Counted from the first letter of the stretch, positions 1 to 9,828 are shown. The stretch is DNA of 11,733 nt from Ekhidna sp. (GCA_028821635.1 JAPPDO010000059.1:1-11733); one strand, 5' to 3'. Notes: a model not told the origin generated them from the letters alone. Numbers and translations are program-made.

Positions 1-2
1 AT

Positions 3-248
3 GATGACGATGAGGAGGCTCCGTTGGGGGCAGACGATGCGGCAGAAGCCGTCATCTTCCCCAACCCTTCGGGCCGCCATTTGGAGGTGCGCTCTCCGGT
101 CGGAGGTACCTTCAAGATTCTGAGTCTCAGCGGCAAGCCGTTACTGGAAGGCCCCACGAACACAAGGGTAGACATTGCCTCCTTGCAAAGCGGCTTATAT
201 CTGGTACATCTGTCGGACGGTCGTTTGTTGAAGTTTGTGAGGGAGTAG
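3..248 (+). CDS. C-terminal end of a T9SS-sorted secreted protein (partial, 5' end outside window)
   Basis: The open frame enters from the left edge and ends at TAG 246-248, giving about 81 visible residues; the start lies outside the window. It opens with an acidic linker (DDDEEAPLGADDAAE) followed by a typical type A T9SS C-terminal domain: the IFPNPSG motif, a central FKILSLSGKPLLEG strand pair, VDIASLQSGLYLVHL, and a terminal GRLLKFVRE. Domains of this kind direct proteins across the Bacteroidota outer membrane through the type IX system and are usually cleaved during surface attachment or release. The function of the missing N-terminal part cannot be inferred. A hand count of 61-240 gives 55% GC, well above the genes to the right, so this gene may have a different history or codon preference. 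It converges on icd. Confidence 0.85.
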   Translation, partial: DDDEEAPLGADDAAEAVIFPNPSGRHLEVRSPVGGTFKILSLSGKPLLEGPTNTRVDIASLQSGLYLVHLSDGRLLKFVRE

Positions 249-292
249 GGGAGAGGCCGGCTGATTTTATTACAAAACAACTATGCAATGGA

Positions 293-311
293 TAAAACAA
301 AGTTTGTTTTA
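293..311. terminator. AT-rich inverted repeat between convergent genes, possible bidirectional terminator
   Basis: TAAAACAAA (293-301) and TTTGTTTTA (303-311) are perfect inverted repeats around a single G. As RNA this gives a roughly 7-bp stem with an A-rich 5' side and a U-rich 3' side on both strands. It lies in the 180-bp gap between the convergent T9SS gene and icd, where a shared terminator would be expected. The stem has only one G-C pair, so it would be weak; apart from this repeat nothing recognisable was seen in the gap. Confidence 0.3.
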
Positions 312-428
312 ATAGTCGTTCCATCGTATTTATTTGATCATACGTGCTATATAAGAATTATTGGTGTTTTTAAAGAACGGATCGTTACCGGGAACAAATA
401 AGGAGAAAGAGATGATGGATTCAACTCA

Positions 429-2648
<2,220 letters not shown>

Positions 2649-2674
2649 TTAATTTAATTAGCTTTATGTTTTTG

Positions 2675-3490
2675 TTAGTAAGATTCACTTTCGTTTGGAA
2701 ATGATTTTGATTTTATATCTGAAACATAGTTTTCAAACGCTTCCGTCATAATTTTGTTCAGGTCTGCGTATTGTCTTAAAAACCGTGGTTTAAAGTCTTG
2801 TGTAATTCCCAACATATCATGTAGCACCAATACCTGACCGTCTGCGTCAGGACCTGCACCGATCCCAATGATGGGTATCTTCACGGATTCTGCGGCTTTT
2901 TTGGCTAAGTCAGCGGGTATTTTTTCCAGTACCATTCCAAAACACCCCAGTGCCGTCAGCAGTGCAGCATCTTCCAGTAACTTCTGAGCCTCCTCCTCTT
3001 CTTTCGCACGGGTACTGTATGTTCCGTATTTATAAATAGATTGTGGTGTAAGGCCCAAATGACCCATGACGGGGATACCTGCCGAGAGTACTCTTTGAAC
3101 ACTTTCCTTAATTTCAAGTCCGCCCTCCATCTTGACAGCATGTGCGCCTGACTCTTTCATAATCCGAACGCATGACCGCAGTGCTTCAGAGGAATTTCCC
3201 TGATAGCTGCCAAAAGGAACGTCCACTACCACAAATGCTCTTTTCACTGCTTTGACAACGGAAGTAGCATGCCAGATCATGTGATCTAGGGTAATCGGCA
3301 GCGTTGTTTCATTACCTGCCATTACGTTGGAGGCACTGTCTCCAACAAGTATAATATCAATACCAGCCTGATCAATGATTTTAGCCATAGAATAATCATA
3401 GGCCGTTAGCATCGCAATTTTTTCCCCCTTTGCCTTCATCTCCTTGAGTTGATGAGTAGTAACTACTTTTATGGGTTTGTGAATGCTCAT
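2675..3490 (-). CDS. panB: 3-methyl-2-oxobutanoate hydroxymethyltransferase (ketopantoate hydroxymethyltransferase)
   Basis: First committed enzyme of pantothenate (CoA) synthesis: it transfers a hydroxymethyl group from 5,10-methylene-tetrahydrofolate to 2-oxoisovalerate, giving ketopantoate, in the cytosol. The 271 residues (E. coli PanB 264) form one TIM barrel with the family motifs LTAYDY (28-33), [11 protein letters not shown] (49-59), DVPFGSYQ (90-97), KMEGG (120-124), [10 protein letters not shown] (142-151), VLEKIP (187-192) and [20 protein letters not shown] (209-228). Metal and substrate residues D51, D90, K120 and E122 and the catalytic glutamate E189 are all present. GDSASNV in place of the common GDS.GMV is a conservative difference. 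It is the promoter-proximal gene of a panB-icd unit and is transcribed away from the TPR gene. No other pantothenate gene (panC, panD) is in the window. Confidence 0.95.
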   Translation of the reverse strand: MSIHKPIKVVTTHQLKEMKAKGEKIAMLTAYDYSMAKIIDQAGIDIILVGDSASNVMAGNETTLPITLDHMIWHATSVVKAVKRAFVVVDVPFGSYQGNSSEALRSCVRIMKESGAHAVKMEGGLEIKESVQRVLSAGIPVMGHLGLTPQSIYKYGTYSTRAKEEEEAQKLLEDAALLTALGCFGMVLEKIPADLAKKAAESVKIPIIGIGAGPDADGQVLVLHDMLGITQDFKPRFLRQYADLNKIMTEAFENYVSDIKSKSFPNESESY

Positions 3491-3822
3491 GGGTTAAAAT
3501 TGGAAACGCAAGTTAATCAATGCGAGAATGACATTGAAATTTCAGTATTACAGTAATCAGGGCACATCACAATTAGTCGGGCCTCGTCAGGATTAGTTAT
3601 CATTGTGAATCACTAACAATATTTGATACAATACTGTCATCATTTAAAAATTCAACATGCCTTGGGGTGAAGAACCTATTTTAGGGCGAAAACAAATTTG
3701 TTTAATAATATAATTCTTTAGTTAGTTTGTAATCATGAAGAAATCTTTATAGTGGCTTTACTTTATGAAATCGGGGGAAGATCAATTAAATCACGCTACA
3801 CCGTTCACTTTATGATCAAAAT
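3491..3822. promoter_or_regulatory. Divergent intergenic region between panB and the TPR gene (332 bp, no gene)
   Basis: This AT-rich region must carry the promoters for the panB-icd unit (leftward) and the TPR gene (rightward). Small symmetric elements are visible: an 11-bp odd palindrome, ATTAC-a-GTAAT (3547-3557), and a 7-bp inverted repeat, TCACAAT/ATTGTGA (3567-3573 and 3602-3608), with a 28-nt spacer; either could be an operator or chance. One rightward promoter candidate is listed separately. I found no convincing TAnnTTTG element for panB on the minus strand. The only ATG frames inside are very short (for example 18 codons from 3657) and look non-coding. Confidence 0.5.
3697..3729 (+). 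promoter_or_regulatory. Candidate Bacteroidota-type promoter for the TPR gene
   Basis: TTTG at 3697-3700 is followed after 21 bp by TTAGTTTG (3722-3729), a 7-of-8 match to the Bacteroidota -7 element TAnnTTTG (the second base is T instead of A). The spacing is slightly longer than the usual 19 bp. Transcription would start near 3735, leaving a leader of about 90 nt before the TPR start. In DNA this AT-rich such matches arise by chance, so this is tentative. Confidence 0.3.
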
Positions 3823-5226
3823 ATGAGAGAGGAACATAAACATAAGGAGCAAAAGGAGCTAATAAAAAGATTTGAGGCTTTTCTTAAAAACTTGGAAAAT
3901 AACTACTTTGATGAGGATAGCTTCATCCAAATAATCAACTATTATAATGTTCATAACAAATTAAATCAGGCAATTAGAGCGGCAAATATTGCATTGCGTC
4001 AGATGCCTTATTCGGTGGATATTACCATTGAAAAGACGGATGTTCTGATTAAACAGAATCAATCAAACGACGCATTGGCACTACTTGATGAGACGCTAAC
4101 TATTCATCCTAATGATCCCGAATTATTGCTACAAAAAGGAGCAATACATTATCTGATTTCACAATATGAGGAGGCTATCTCTGCCTATGCCAATGCTTTA
4201 GCCAATGTGGAAGATAAAGATGAGGTATACTTTAACATGGGCATGGCGTATCAGGGACTTGGCAGATATATGGATGCCGAAAAAAAAAAAAAAAAGGCGA
4301 TTGAAATAAACATGCTCAATGAACATGCACTTTATGAGTTAGCATACTGCTTGGATGTTTCAGGTGAGTTGGAAAGCAGTTTGTCATATTATCAAAAATT
4401 TATTGATCAAGACCCTTATTCTGAATATGCATGGTATAATTTGGGGATCGTTTATGATAAGTTAAGTAAATATGAAGAAGCGATAGACGCATACGAATAT
4501 GCGGTAGCCATTAATGAAGATTTTAGCAGTGCGTGGTTTAATATGGGCAATGCCCAAATGAATCTAGGTTATCACGACAAAGCATTGGTGGCCTATCTTA
4601 AAACGCTTGATTTAGAGGGAGCTTCTTCAGAGACTTATTGCCATATCGGAGCAGTATATGAAAAACTCTCACGAAACGACCTTGCAATCAAATATTATCA
4701 GAAAGCAACGAAATTGGATCAAATGTGTCACGAGGCATGGTATGGAATCGGTACCTGTCTGGTGATTCAGGATAAATGGTACGAGGCCGTCCATTTCTTT
4801 AACAAGGCACTCAAATTAGATGCAGAGAATGGATTATACTGGAAAGCTGTAGCTGATGCTGAATATGAAACCGGAAACCTTATCTCTTCCGTTGAGGCGT
4901 ACCGAAAGGCTAGTGAAATGGATGCGGAGAACCCTTCCGTTTGGTTAAACTGGTCAATAGTTTATTACGAGCAGGGGGATTACGATCAGGCGATAAATAT
5001 TTTGGAAGCAGGTCTCGGTGAGTGTCCTGATAATGCAGAAATGTATTACAGAGGAGTCGTTTATTTGATCGGTTCAGGAAACTACAAGCATGCAATTAAC
5101 CAACTGGAGACAGCTTTAATGCTTGATTTTGAAGGGCATCAGGTGTTATTTGACTTTTTTTCAAATCTGCCTACTCAAAAAGCACTTTATCGCATCATCA
5201 ATCAGTTTAGGGAAGATAACCAATAA
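3823..5226 (+). CDS. Tetratricopeptide repeat protein with 12 contiguous TPR units
   Basis: 467 residues with no signal peptide or membrane segment, so probably cytoplasmic. After a charged N-terminus (1-32), residues 33-440 divide exactly into twelve 34-residue TPR units (beginning SFIQ, ITIE, LLLQ, VYFN, ALYE, AWYN, AWFN, TYCH, AWYG, YWKA, VWLN, MYYR), followed by a 27-residue tail. Many units keep the TPR pattern, for example AWYNLGIVYDKLSKYEEAID. TPR arrays are protein-binding scaffolds; the partner is unknown. Repeat 4 contains five consecutive lysines (154-158) encoded by a run of 16 A (4280-4295). The unit is still exactly 34 residues, so the frame shown is the functional one. The ATG is preceded by an AT-rich leader with no Shine-Dalgarno; an upstream ATG at 3812 is out of frame. 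It is the first gene of the forward run, 69 bp before the ComA-like gene. Confidence 0.9.
   Translation: MREEHKHKEQKELIKRFEAFLKNLENNYFDEDSFIQIINYYNVHNKLNQAIRAANIALRQMPYSVDITIEKTDVLIKQNQSNDALALLDETLTIHPNDPELLLQKGAIHYLISQYEEAISAYANALANVEDKDEVYFNMGMAYQGLGRYMDAEKKKKKAIEINMLNEHALYELAYCLDVSGELESSLSYYQKFIDQDPYSEYAWYNLGIVYDKLSKYEEAIDAYEYAVAINEDFSSAWFNMGNAQMNLGYHDKALVAYLKTLDLEGASSETYCHIGAVYEKLSRNDLAIKYYQKATKLDQMCHEAWYGIGTCLVIQDKWYEAVHFFNKALKLDAENGLYWKAVADAEYETGNLISSVEAYRKASEMDAENPSVWLNWSIVYYEQGDYDQAINILEAGLGECPDNAEMYYRGVVYLIGSGNYKHAINQLETALMLDFEGHQVLFDFFSNLPTQKALYRIINQFREDNQ
4280..4295 (+). repeat. Homopolymer run of 16 A inside the TPR coding sequence
   Basis: An uninterrupted A16 encodes the last two bases of a Glu codon, four AAA Lys codons and the first two bases of an AAG Lys codon. 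It is the longest homopolymer I noticed in the window. One extra A would read on as five Lys, Gly, Asp, stop; one A fewer would read four Lys, Arg, Arg, Leu, Lys, stop. Either slip therefore cuts the protein at about 160 residues, inside TPR unit 4. Runs of nine or more A are established sites of polymerase slippage. Confidence 0.95.
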
Positions 5227-5245
5227 ACTTTGACGGGTTAAAAAT

Positions 5246-5253
5246 TATTTTTG
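5246..5253 (+). promoter_or_regulatory. Possible -7 promoter element before the ComA-like gene
   Basis: TATTTTTG fits the Bacteroidota -7 consensus TAnnTTTG in the 69-bp gap after the TPR gene. It would start a transcript near 5260, about 36 nt before the ComA-like ATG. The nearest upstream TTTG (5229-5232) is only 13 bp away, too close for a standard -33 element, so this may be chance or a weak internal promoter. Confidence 0.22.
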
Positions 5254-5295
5254 ATTCTTTTGTGCTTGCTTATTAAGTGAAGTGACAAAAATTTA

Positions 5296-6054
5296 ATGAA
5301 TTACCACCTAACACAAATTCCTCACAGAGAACAAAAACCTCGATCAACAGGGTATACCATGGTCATGGATAGGGGGCTTAGCCTCAGATCGGTAGAGGAT
5401 TTAATTGAGACAAGCGAGCCATATATTGATATTGTGAAATTAGGATGGACCACATCCTATTTAACTCGGAAATTGAATGAAAAATTAGTACGCTATAAAG
5501 ATGCCGGCATTCCGTGTTATCTGGGTGGAACCCTTTTTGAAGCATTCATAGTACGAGATCAGTTCAAAGATTATCAGAAGATTATTGATAAGTTTAATCT
5601 TGAATATGCTGAAGTATCTGATGGCTCAGTTGAGTTAGACCATGATAAAAAGTGCGAATTTATAAGCATACTCTCTCAGCAGGTAACGGTTCTTAGTGAA
5701 GTTGGCTCTAAGGATGCCGCTAAAATTATCCCTCCCTATAAATGGATTGAACAAATGCAAACCGAGCTTGATGCCGGAGCTTGGAAGGTCATTGGTGAGG
5801 CAAGAGAAAGTGGAAATGTAGGACTTTTCAGAGAATCGGGAGAGGTTCGCCAAGGCTTGGTAGAAGAGATTTTAACCCAAATTCCGAGTGAAAAAATAAT
5901 TTGGGAAGCACCCCAAAAAGCACAGCAAGTGTGGTTTATAAAACTATGCGGCACCAATGTCAATCTGGGCAACATTGCCCCAAATGAAGTAATCCCCCTA
6001 GAAACAATTCGACTGGGGTTAAGAGGGGATACGTTCAATCATTTTTTAGAATAA
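5296..6054 (+). CDS. Phosphosulfolactate synthase (ComA-family) homologue
   Basis: 252 residues of the ComA/PSL synthase family, a TIM-barrel enzyme that adds sulfite to phosphoenolpyruvate to give (2R)-3-phosphosulfolactate. Features seen: GYTMVMDRGLS (19-29), the YIDIVKLGWTTSYLT strand and loop (43-57), GIPCYLGGTLFEAF (71-84), EYAEVSDGSVEL (103-114), VLSEVGSKD (132-140), KVIGEARESGNVGLF (164-178), IIWEAPQKAQQVWFI (201-215), and a closing strand with NVNLGNIAPNEVIPLETIRLGLRGDT. Length matches the family (about 250). In methanogens ComA starts coenzyme M synthesis, and in Bacillus a homologue supports spore sulfolactate. Neither product is expected here, and no comB, comC, comD or comE is nearby, so the family is firm but the product in this organism is open. 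The DUF368 gene follows after 6 bp, suggesting co-transcription. Confidence 0.87.
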   Translation: MNYHLTQIPHREQKPRSTGYTMVMDRGLSLRSVEDLIETSEPYIDIVKLGWTTSYLTRKLNEKLVRYKDAGIPCYLGGTLFEAFIVRDQFKDYQKIIDKFNLEYAEVSDGSVELDHDKKCEFISILSQQVTVLSEVGSKDAAKIIPPYKWIEQMQTELDAGAWKVIGEARESGNVGLFRESGEVRQGLVEEILTQIPSEKIIWEAPQKAQQVWFIKLCGTNVNLGNIAPNEVIPLETIRLGLRGDTFNHFLE

Positions 6055-6060
6055 AAATAA

Positions 6061-6996
6061 GTGAGGCATACCTTCATTCTTTTTCTTAAAGGAGTGGCCA
6101 TGGGAGGAGCTAACGTGATCCCCGGTGTATCCGGCGGGACGATTGCTTTCATTACAGGGGTTTATGATAAACTGATCGCATCACTTAAATCTTTCGATTT
6201 ACATGCCATAAAACTTTTACTTAAACTTGATTTAAAGGCATTTCTGACTTATGTGAACTTTGGATTTCTGTTTATCCTCATTTTAGGTGCAGTGTTTAGC
6301 TTGGTCACATTTGGCAAAGCGTTAGATTATTTGATGGGTTTGGGAGAGCAGCAAGAACGGTATGTCTGGTCTTTTTTTTTCGGGCTTATACTTGCGTCTG
6401 TGTATTATGTAGGTAAAAAGATCAAAGAATGGGACTCTTCCGTAGTCATTAGCGGTTTAATCGGCTTCGCCATTGCGGTGGGTCTTACTTTTCTGAAGCC
6501 CGCTCAGGAAAATAATTCTTTCGTTTATCTAATGATCTGTGGAGCCGTTGCCATGAGTAGTATGTTACTTCCCGGACTTTCAGGTTCATTCGTACTCATT
6601 TTGATGGGGAACTATCAACTGATCATGCTGGATGCTATCCCAAACAGGAACTTGAAGATTATTTTTTCGGTAGGTATCGGTGCGATCATCGGATTTGTAG
6701 TTCTTTCAAGATTAATATCTTATTTATTAGCTAAGCATGAGAATAAGACAATATCCGGACTTACCGGTTTTATTTTAGGCTCACTGATGCTTATATGGCC
6801 ATGGAAGAAAAAAGTCTTTCTTTTAGATGTTAATGGAGATTTTTTCTTGAAAAAAGGAGAAAGAGTAGTTTCGGGTTATGAATGGTTTTTACCGTCTTTT
6901 AATCAATCAGTTTTTACAGCCATCCTGCTAATGTTAGCAGGTTATGGCCTTGTGTGGCTTGTTGAGTTTTTGGGGAGAAGAAGTCTCCACCAATGA
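6061..6996 (+). CDS. DUF368 (PF04018) membrane protein, likely undecaprenyl-phosphate translocase (PopT family)
   Basis: 311-residue polytopic inner-membrane protein. Members of this family were recently shown in other bacteria to return undecaprenyl phosphate, the lipid carrier for peptidoglycan and other envelope polymers, to the cytoplasmic face. The N-terminal signature GVAMGGANVIPGVSGGT (11-27) has a second, related copy, SSMLLPGLSGSFVLILMGNY (166-185), the internal duplication expected of this transporter type. I count about eight hydrophobic spans (roughly 15-35, 67-84, 102-118, 127-145, 157-185, 198-222, 230-247, 283-303). The start is GTG: an in-frame TAA lies directly upstream (6058-6060), and later starts (GTG 6094, ATG 6100) would cut into the conserved first motif. 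A run of nine T (6372-6380) encodes the SFFF stretch. The 3' end overlaps aroE by 4 bp (ATGA). Function here is inferred from the family only. Confidence 0.88.
   Translation: MRHTFILFLKGVAMGGANVIPGVSGGTIAFITGVYDKLIASLKSFDLHAIKLLLKLDLKAFLTYVNFGFLFILILGAVFSLVTFGKALDYLMGLGEQQERYVWSFFFGLILASVYYVGKKIKEWDSSVVISGLIGFAIAVGLTFLKPAQENNSFVYLMICGAVAMSSMLLPGLSGSFVLILMGNYQLIMLDAIPNRNLKIIFSVGIGAIIGFVVLSRLISYLLAKHENKTISGLTGFILGSLMLIWPWKKKVFLLDVNGDFFLKKGERVVSGYEWFLPSFNQSVFTAILLMLAGYGLVWLVEFLGRRSLHQ
6971..6992 (+). promoter_or_regulatory. Hairpin abutting the aroE start codon
   Basis: At the end of the DUF368 gene, TGG-GGAGA (6971-6978) pairs with TCTCC-a-CCA (6984-6992) around a 5-nt AGAAG loop, an 8-bp stem with one bulged A. 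It ends at the base before the aroE ATG (6993). The purine stretch that could serve as a ribosome contact lies inside the stem, so folding may make aroE translation depend on ribosomes arriving from the DUF368 gene. This is inferred from sequence; coding constraint could also explain it. Confidence 0.3.
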
Positions 6997-7730
6997 AGCG
7001 TTTCGGTTTGATAGGGTATCCGTTAGGTCACAGCTTTTCTAAAAAATACTTTTCTAAAAAATTTGAAGAGCTAGGCTTAAAAGATCATCTCTATGAAGTC
7101 TTCGAGATGGAGTTTTTAAATCTTTTCCCGGATTTATGGCTGAAATATGAAGATTTAATAGGTGTTAATGTAACCGTCCCTCACAAGGAGAAAGTGCTTA
7201 AATACCTGGATCGGCAAGATGTCAGTTCAATAAAAGTAGGGGCGGCAAATGTTGTTTTGAGAAGGGGAGGAGAGCTTATCGGATTCAACACGGACTACAT
7301 CGCATTTAAAGAATCACTCAGGAATTGGGTAAACGATTTTGAGGGAGAGGCACTTATTTTAGGTTCCGGAGGAGCCTCCAAAGCCGTTCAGGCTGCTTTA
7401 ATAGACTGTGACATTCTATTTAACACGGTTTCAAGAGCCTCTCATGCAGGCGATTACACTTACAAACAGATAAGTAAAAATAAGGAAATTATTGACCGTT
7501 TTAAGCTAATTATTAATACTACCCCATTAGGGATGATTCCAAATGAAAGTAAATGTCCGGATATTCCTTATGAACGTTTGGGGGTTGATCATCTATTGTA
7601 TGATCTTGTGTATAATCCCGAGAAGACCAAGTTTATGAGTTTAGGGATGAGTCAAGGAGCTAAAGCCAAAAATGGGTTAGCAATGCTTGAACTACAGGCT
7701 GAGAGATCTTGGGATATTTGGAAAAGTTAG
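6993..7730 (+). CDS. aroE: Shikimate dehydrogenase (NADP+)
   Basis: 245-residue cytosolic enzyme of the shikimate pathway that reduces 3-dehydroshikimate to shikimate with NADPH. The N-terminal substrate domain shows GYPLGHSFSK (8-17; shikimate-binding S14 and S16), VNVTVPHKEK (58-67; catalytic K65), VGAANVV (82-88) and GFNTDY (97-102; catalytic D101). The Rossmann domain has LGSGGASKAV (123-132, slightly off the usual GAGGA), INTTPLGM (174-181), YDLVYNP (203-209) and NGLAMLELQA near the C-terminus. It is shorter than E. coli AroE (272), with no motif missing. The ATG overlaps the DUF368 stop (ATGA), implying translational coupling; uvrB starts 23 bp downstream. No other aromatic-pathway gene is nearby. 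Confidence 0.95.
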   Translation: MKRFGLIGYPLGHSFSKKYFSKKFEELGLKDHLYEVFEMEFLNLFPDLWLKYEDLIGVNVTVPHKEKVLKYLDRQDVSSIKVGAANVVLRRGGELIGFNTDYIAFKESLRNWVNDFEGEALILGSGGASKAVQAALIDCDILFNTVSRASHAGDYTYKQISKNKEIIDRFKLIINTTPLGMIPNESKCPDIPYERLGVDHLLYDLVYNPEKTKFMSLGMSQGAKAKNGLAMLELQAERSWDIWKS

Positions 7731-7753
7731 CATAGTCCATGCAAGTAAATTAA

Positions 7754-9775
7754 ATGGATTTCAAACTATCATCAGAATATAGTCCCACAGGAGACCAACC
7801 GGAAGCCATCAAGCAGCTTAGTGAAGGCATTACCCGCAACGAATGTTCTCAGACCCTTTTAGGTGTTACCGGCTCCGGGAAAACCTTTACAATGGCCAAT
7901 GTAGTAGAGCAAGTACAAAGACCAACCCTTGTTCTAAGTCATAATAAAACACTGGCGGCTCAGCTATATGGAGAGTTCAAACGTTTTTTTCCTGAGAATG
8001 CCGTTGAGTACTTTATCTCATATTATGATTATTACCAGCCGGAAGCCTATATTCCGACACGCAACATCTACATAGAAAAAGACCTCTCCATTAATGACGA
8101 AATTGAGAAGTTGAGACTAAGCACAACATCTGCATTGCTCTCCGGAAGGAGGGACGTAATAGTCGTTGCGTCGGTGTCCTGCATTTATGGTATCGGGAAT
8201 CCCGAAGAGTTTGGCAAAAATGTCATTAGACTGCAAGAAGGAGATGTCATTTCAAGGAATAAGTTTCTTTTCGATCTTGTTGACATACTCTATAGCAGGA
8301 CTGAGGCTGAGTTTAAAAGAGGGACATTTAGAGTCAAAGGAGATACTATTGATGTATTCATAGCGTATGCAGATTTTGCTTATCGCTTCATTTTTTGGGG
8401 TGATGAGATTGAGTCTATTCAGAGAATTGACCCTGTTACGGGTGAGAGGCAATCTGACGAGCGGAGTATTACCATATTTCCAGCTAACTTATTCGTAACC
8501 GGAAAAGACCAACTAAAAGTTGTAATTAGGGAGATTCAGGAGGATATGGTAGAGCAGATTCATTACTTTGAAGATGAAAGACGCTTTCTTGAGGCGAAGA
8601 GATTGAAAGAGCGGACGGAGTTTGATCTTGAGATGATTCGTGAAATCGGCTATTGTTCCGGCGTTGAGAATTATTCACGTTATTTTGATCGCAGAAGGCC
8701 CGGCACTAGGCCATTCTGTTTATTAGATTATTTTCCGGACGATTATTTAATGATCATTGATGAAAGTCACGTGACAATACCACAGGTGAGAGGTATGTGG
8801 GGAGGTGACAGAAGCAGAAAAGTGAATTTGGTCGACTATGGCTTTCGACTCCCTTCTGCACTTGACAATCGTCCACTAACCTTCAATGAGTTTGAGAATA
8901 TGTTAAATCAGGTGGTCTTTGTGAGTGCTACTCCGGGAGATTATGAACTGAGAAAATCTGAAGGTGTGATCACTGAACAACTCATACGCCCCACAGGATT
9001 ACTAGACCCCGTCATCGACGTAAGACCGAGTGTCAATCAAATAGACAATTTAATGGAAGAAATCCAACAAAGAATAGAAATGGAAGATCGTATCCTCGTT
9101 ACCACATTAACCAAAAGAATGGCTGAGGAATTAACTAAATATTTGCTAAATACAGGCGTAAAAACAAGATACATTCATTCAGAGGTAGATACATTAGATA
9201 GGGTTGAGATTTTGAGAGAGTTAAGGCTTGGGGTATTTGATGTCTTAGTTGGGGTGAATCTTTTAAGAGAGGGGCTTGATTTGCCGGAGGTTTCACTGGT
9301 CACAATTCTGGACGCAGATAAAGAGGGCTATCTCAGAAATGAGCGATCATTAGTCCAAACCATAGGAAGAGCAGCCAGAAACGAGCGGGGTAAGGTAATC
9401 ATGTATGCAGATAAAGTCACTCATTCAATGAAGCAGGCCATTGACGAAACCAATCGAAGGAGGGGTATCCAAATGCAATACAATGAAGAGCATGGTATTA
9501 CTCCAATGACGGTGAAAAAGAACCGCTCGGAAATATTAAAACAAACCGGTGTGGCGGACAAGAAAAAAGGAGCAAAGAAGTATTATGTAGAAGAGAAACA
9601 GAGCATTGCTGCTGACCCTGTAGTCGCTTACATGTCAAAAGATCAACTGCAAAAACTTGCAACTGAAACAAGAAGAAAAATGGAAAAAGCGGCAAAAGAA
9701 CTAGACTTCATGGAAGCTGCAAAGCTGAGAGACGAACTGCTGGAAATAGAAAAATTAATAAGTAAAAGTAAATAG
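7754..9775 (+). CDS. uvrB: Excinuclease ABC subunit B (UvrB)
   Basis: 673 residues, the same length as E. coli UvrB. With UvrA it loads on damaged DNA, verifies the lesion and recruits UvrC for dual incision in nucleotide-excision repair. Landmarks in order: N-terminal [11 protein letters not shown] (9-19), Walker A GVTGSGKT (37-44), the damage-probing beta-hairpin with [13 protein letters not shown] (90-102), SVSCIYGIG (140-148), the DESH Walker B variant (336-339), [11 protein letters not shown] (389-399), [15 protein letters not shown] (498-512), motif [11 protein letters not shown] (535-543), and a C-terminal UVR domain (about 628-668, with [19 protein letters not shown]) that contacts UvrC. 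The ATG gives the conserved family N-terminus. It lies 23 bp after aroE and may share its transcript. No sign of damage to the gene. Confidence 0.98.
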   Translation: MDFKLSSEYSPTGDQPEAIKQLSEGITRNECSQTLLGVTGSGKTFTMANVVEQVQRPTLVLSHNKTLAAQLYGEFKRFFPENAVEYFISYYDYYQPEAYIPTRNIYIEKDLSINDEIEKLRLSTTSALLSGRRDVIVVASVSCIYGIGNPEEFGKNVIRLQEGDVISRNKFLFDLVDILYSRTEAEFKRGTFRVKGDTIDVFIAYADFAYRFIFWGDEIESIQRIDPVTGERQSDERSITIFPANLFVTGKDQLKVVIREIQEDMVEQIHYFEDERRFLEAKRLKERTEFDLEMIREIGYCSGVENYSRYFDRRRPGTRPFCLLDYFPDDYLMIIDESHVTIPQVRGMWGGDRSRKVNLVDYGFRLPSALDNRPLTFNEFENMLNQVVFVSATPGDYELRKSEGVITEQLIRPTGLLDPVIDVRPSVNQIDNLMEEIQQRIEMEDRILVTTLTKRMAEELTKYLLNTGVKTRYIHSEVDTLDRVEILRELRLGVFDVLVGVNLLREGLDLPEVSLVTILDADKEGYLRNERSLVQTIGRAARNERGKVIMYADKVTHSMKQAIDETNRRRGIQMQYNEEHGITPMTVKKNRSEILKQTGVADKKKGAKKYYVEEKQSIAADPVVAYMSKDQLQKLATETRRKMEKAAKELDFMEAAKLRDELLEIEKLISKSK

Positions 9776-9810
9776 CCTGCCTTCTTGGATTTAATACTTC
9801 CTTAAAAGAA

Positions 9811-9828
9811 CTTATTTTTACAAATAAG
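9811..9828 (+). terminator. AT-rich hairpin between uvrB and fabH
   Basis: CTTATTT (9811-9817) and AAATAAG (9822-9828) form a perfect 7-bp stem with a TTAC loop, 36 bp after the uvrB stop and 36 bp before the fabH ATG. No T-run follows it on the plus strand and the stem is weak, so it could be an attenuator, a partial terminator, a processing site or chance. The rest of this 88-bp gap shows no convincing promoter; TATTTTTA (9813-9820) is a 7-of-8 match to TAnnTTTG but lacks a spaced TTTG. Confidence 0.25.

Noticed and set aside
231..266. Similarity between the 3' end of the T9SS gene (GAGGGAGTAGGGGAGAGG) and the comEC 3' end on the minus strand (GAGGAGTAGGAGAGGG) as a dispersed repeat
   Set aside because: Only a short G/A-rich match around two stop codons; the hairpins beside comEC have no counterpart at the left end.
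3567..3608. Inverted repeat TCACAAT/ATTGTGA as a CRP-like operator
   Set aside because: Arms are short, the 28-nt spacer is too long for one dimer site, and 7-bp matches are expected by chance in a region this size.
4280..4295. A16 run read as evidence that the TPR gene is a frameshifted pseudogene
   Set aside because: The TPR 34-residue spacing is exact before, across and after the run, so the gene is in frame as written.
5736..6038. 100-codon reverse open frame within the ComA-like gene
   Set aside because: Shadow of a conserved gene on the other strand, without domain features.
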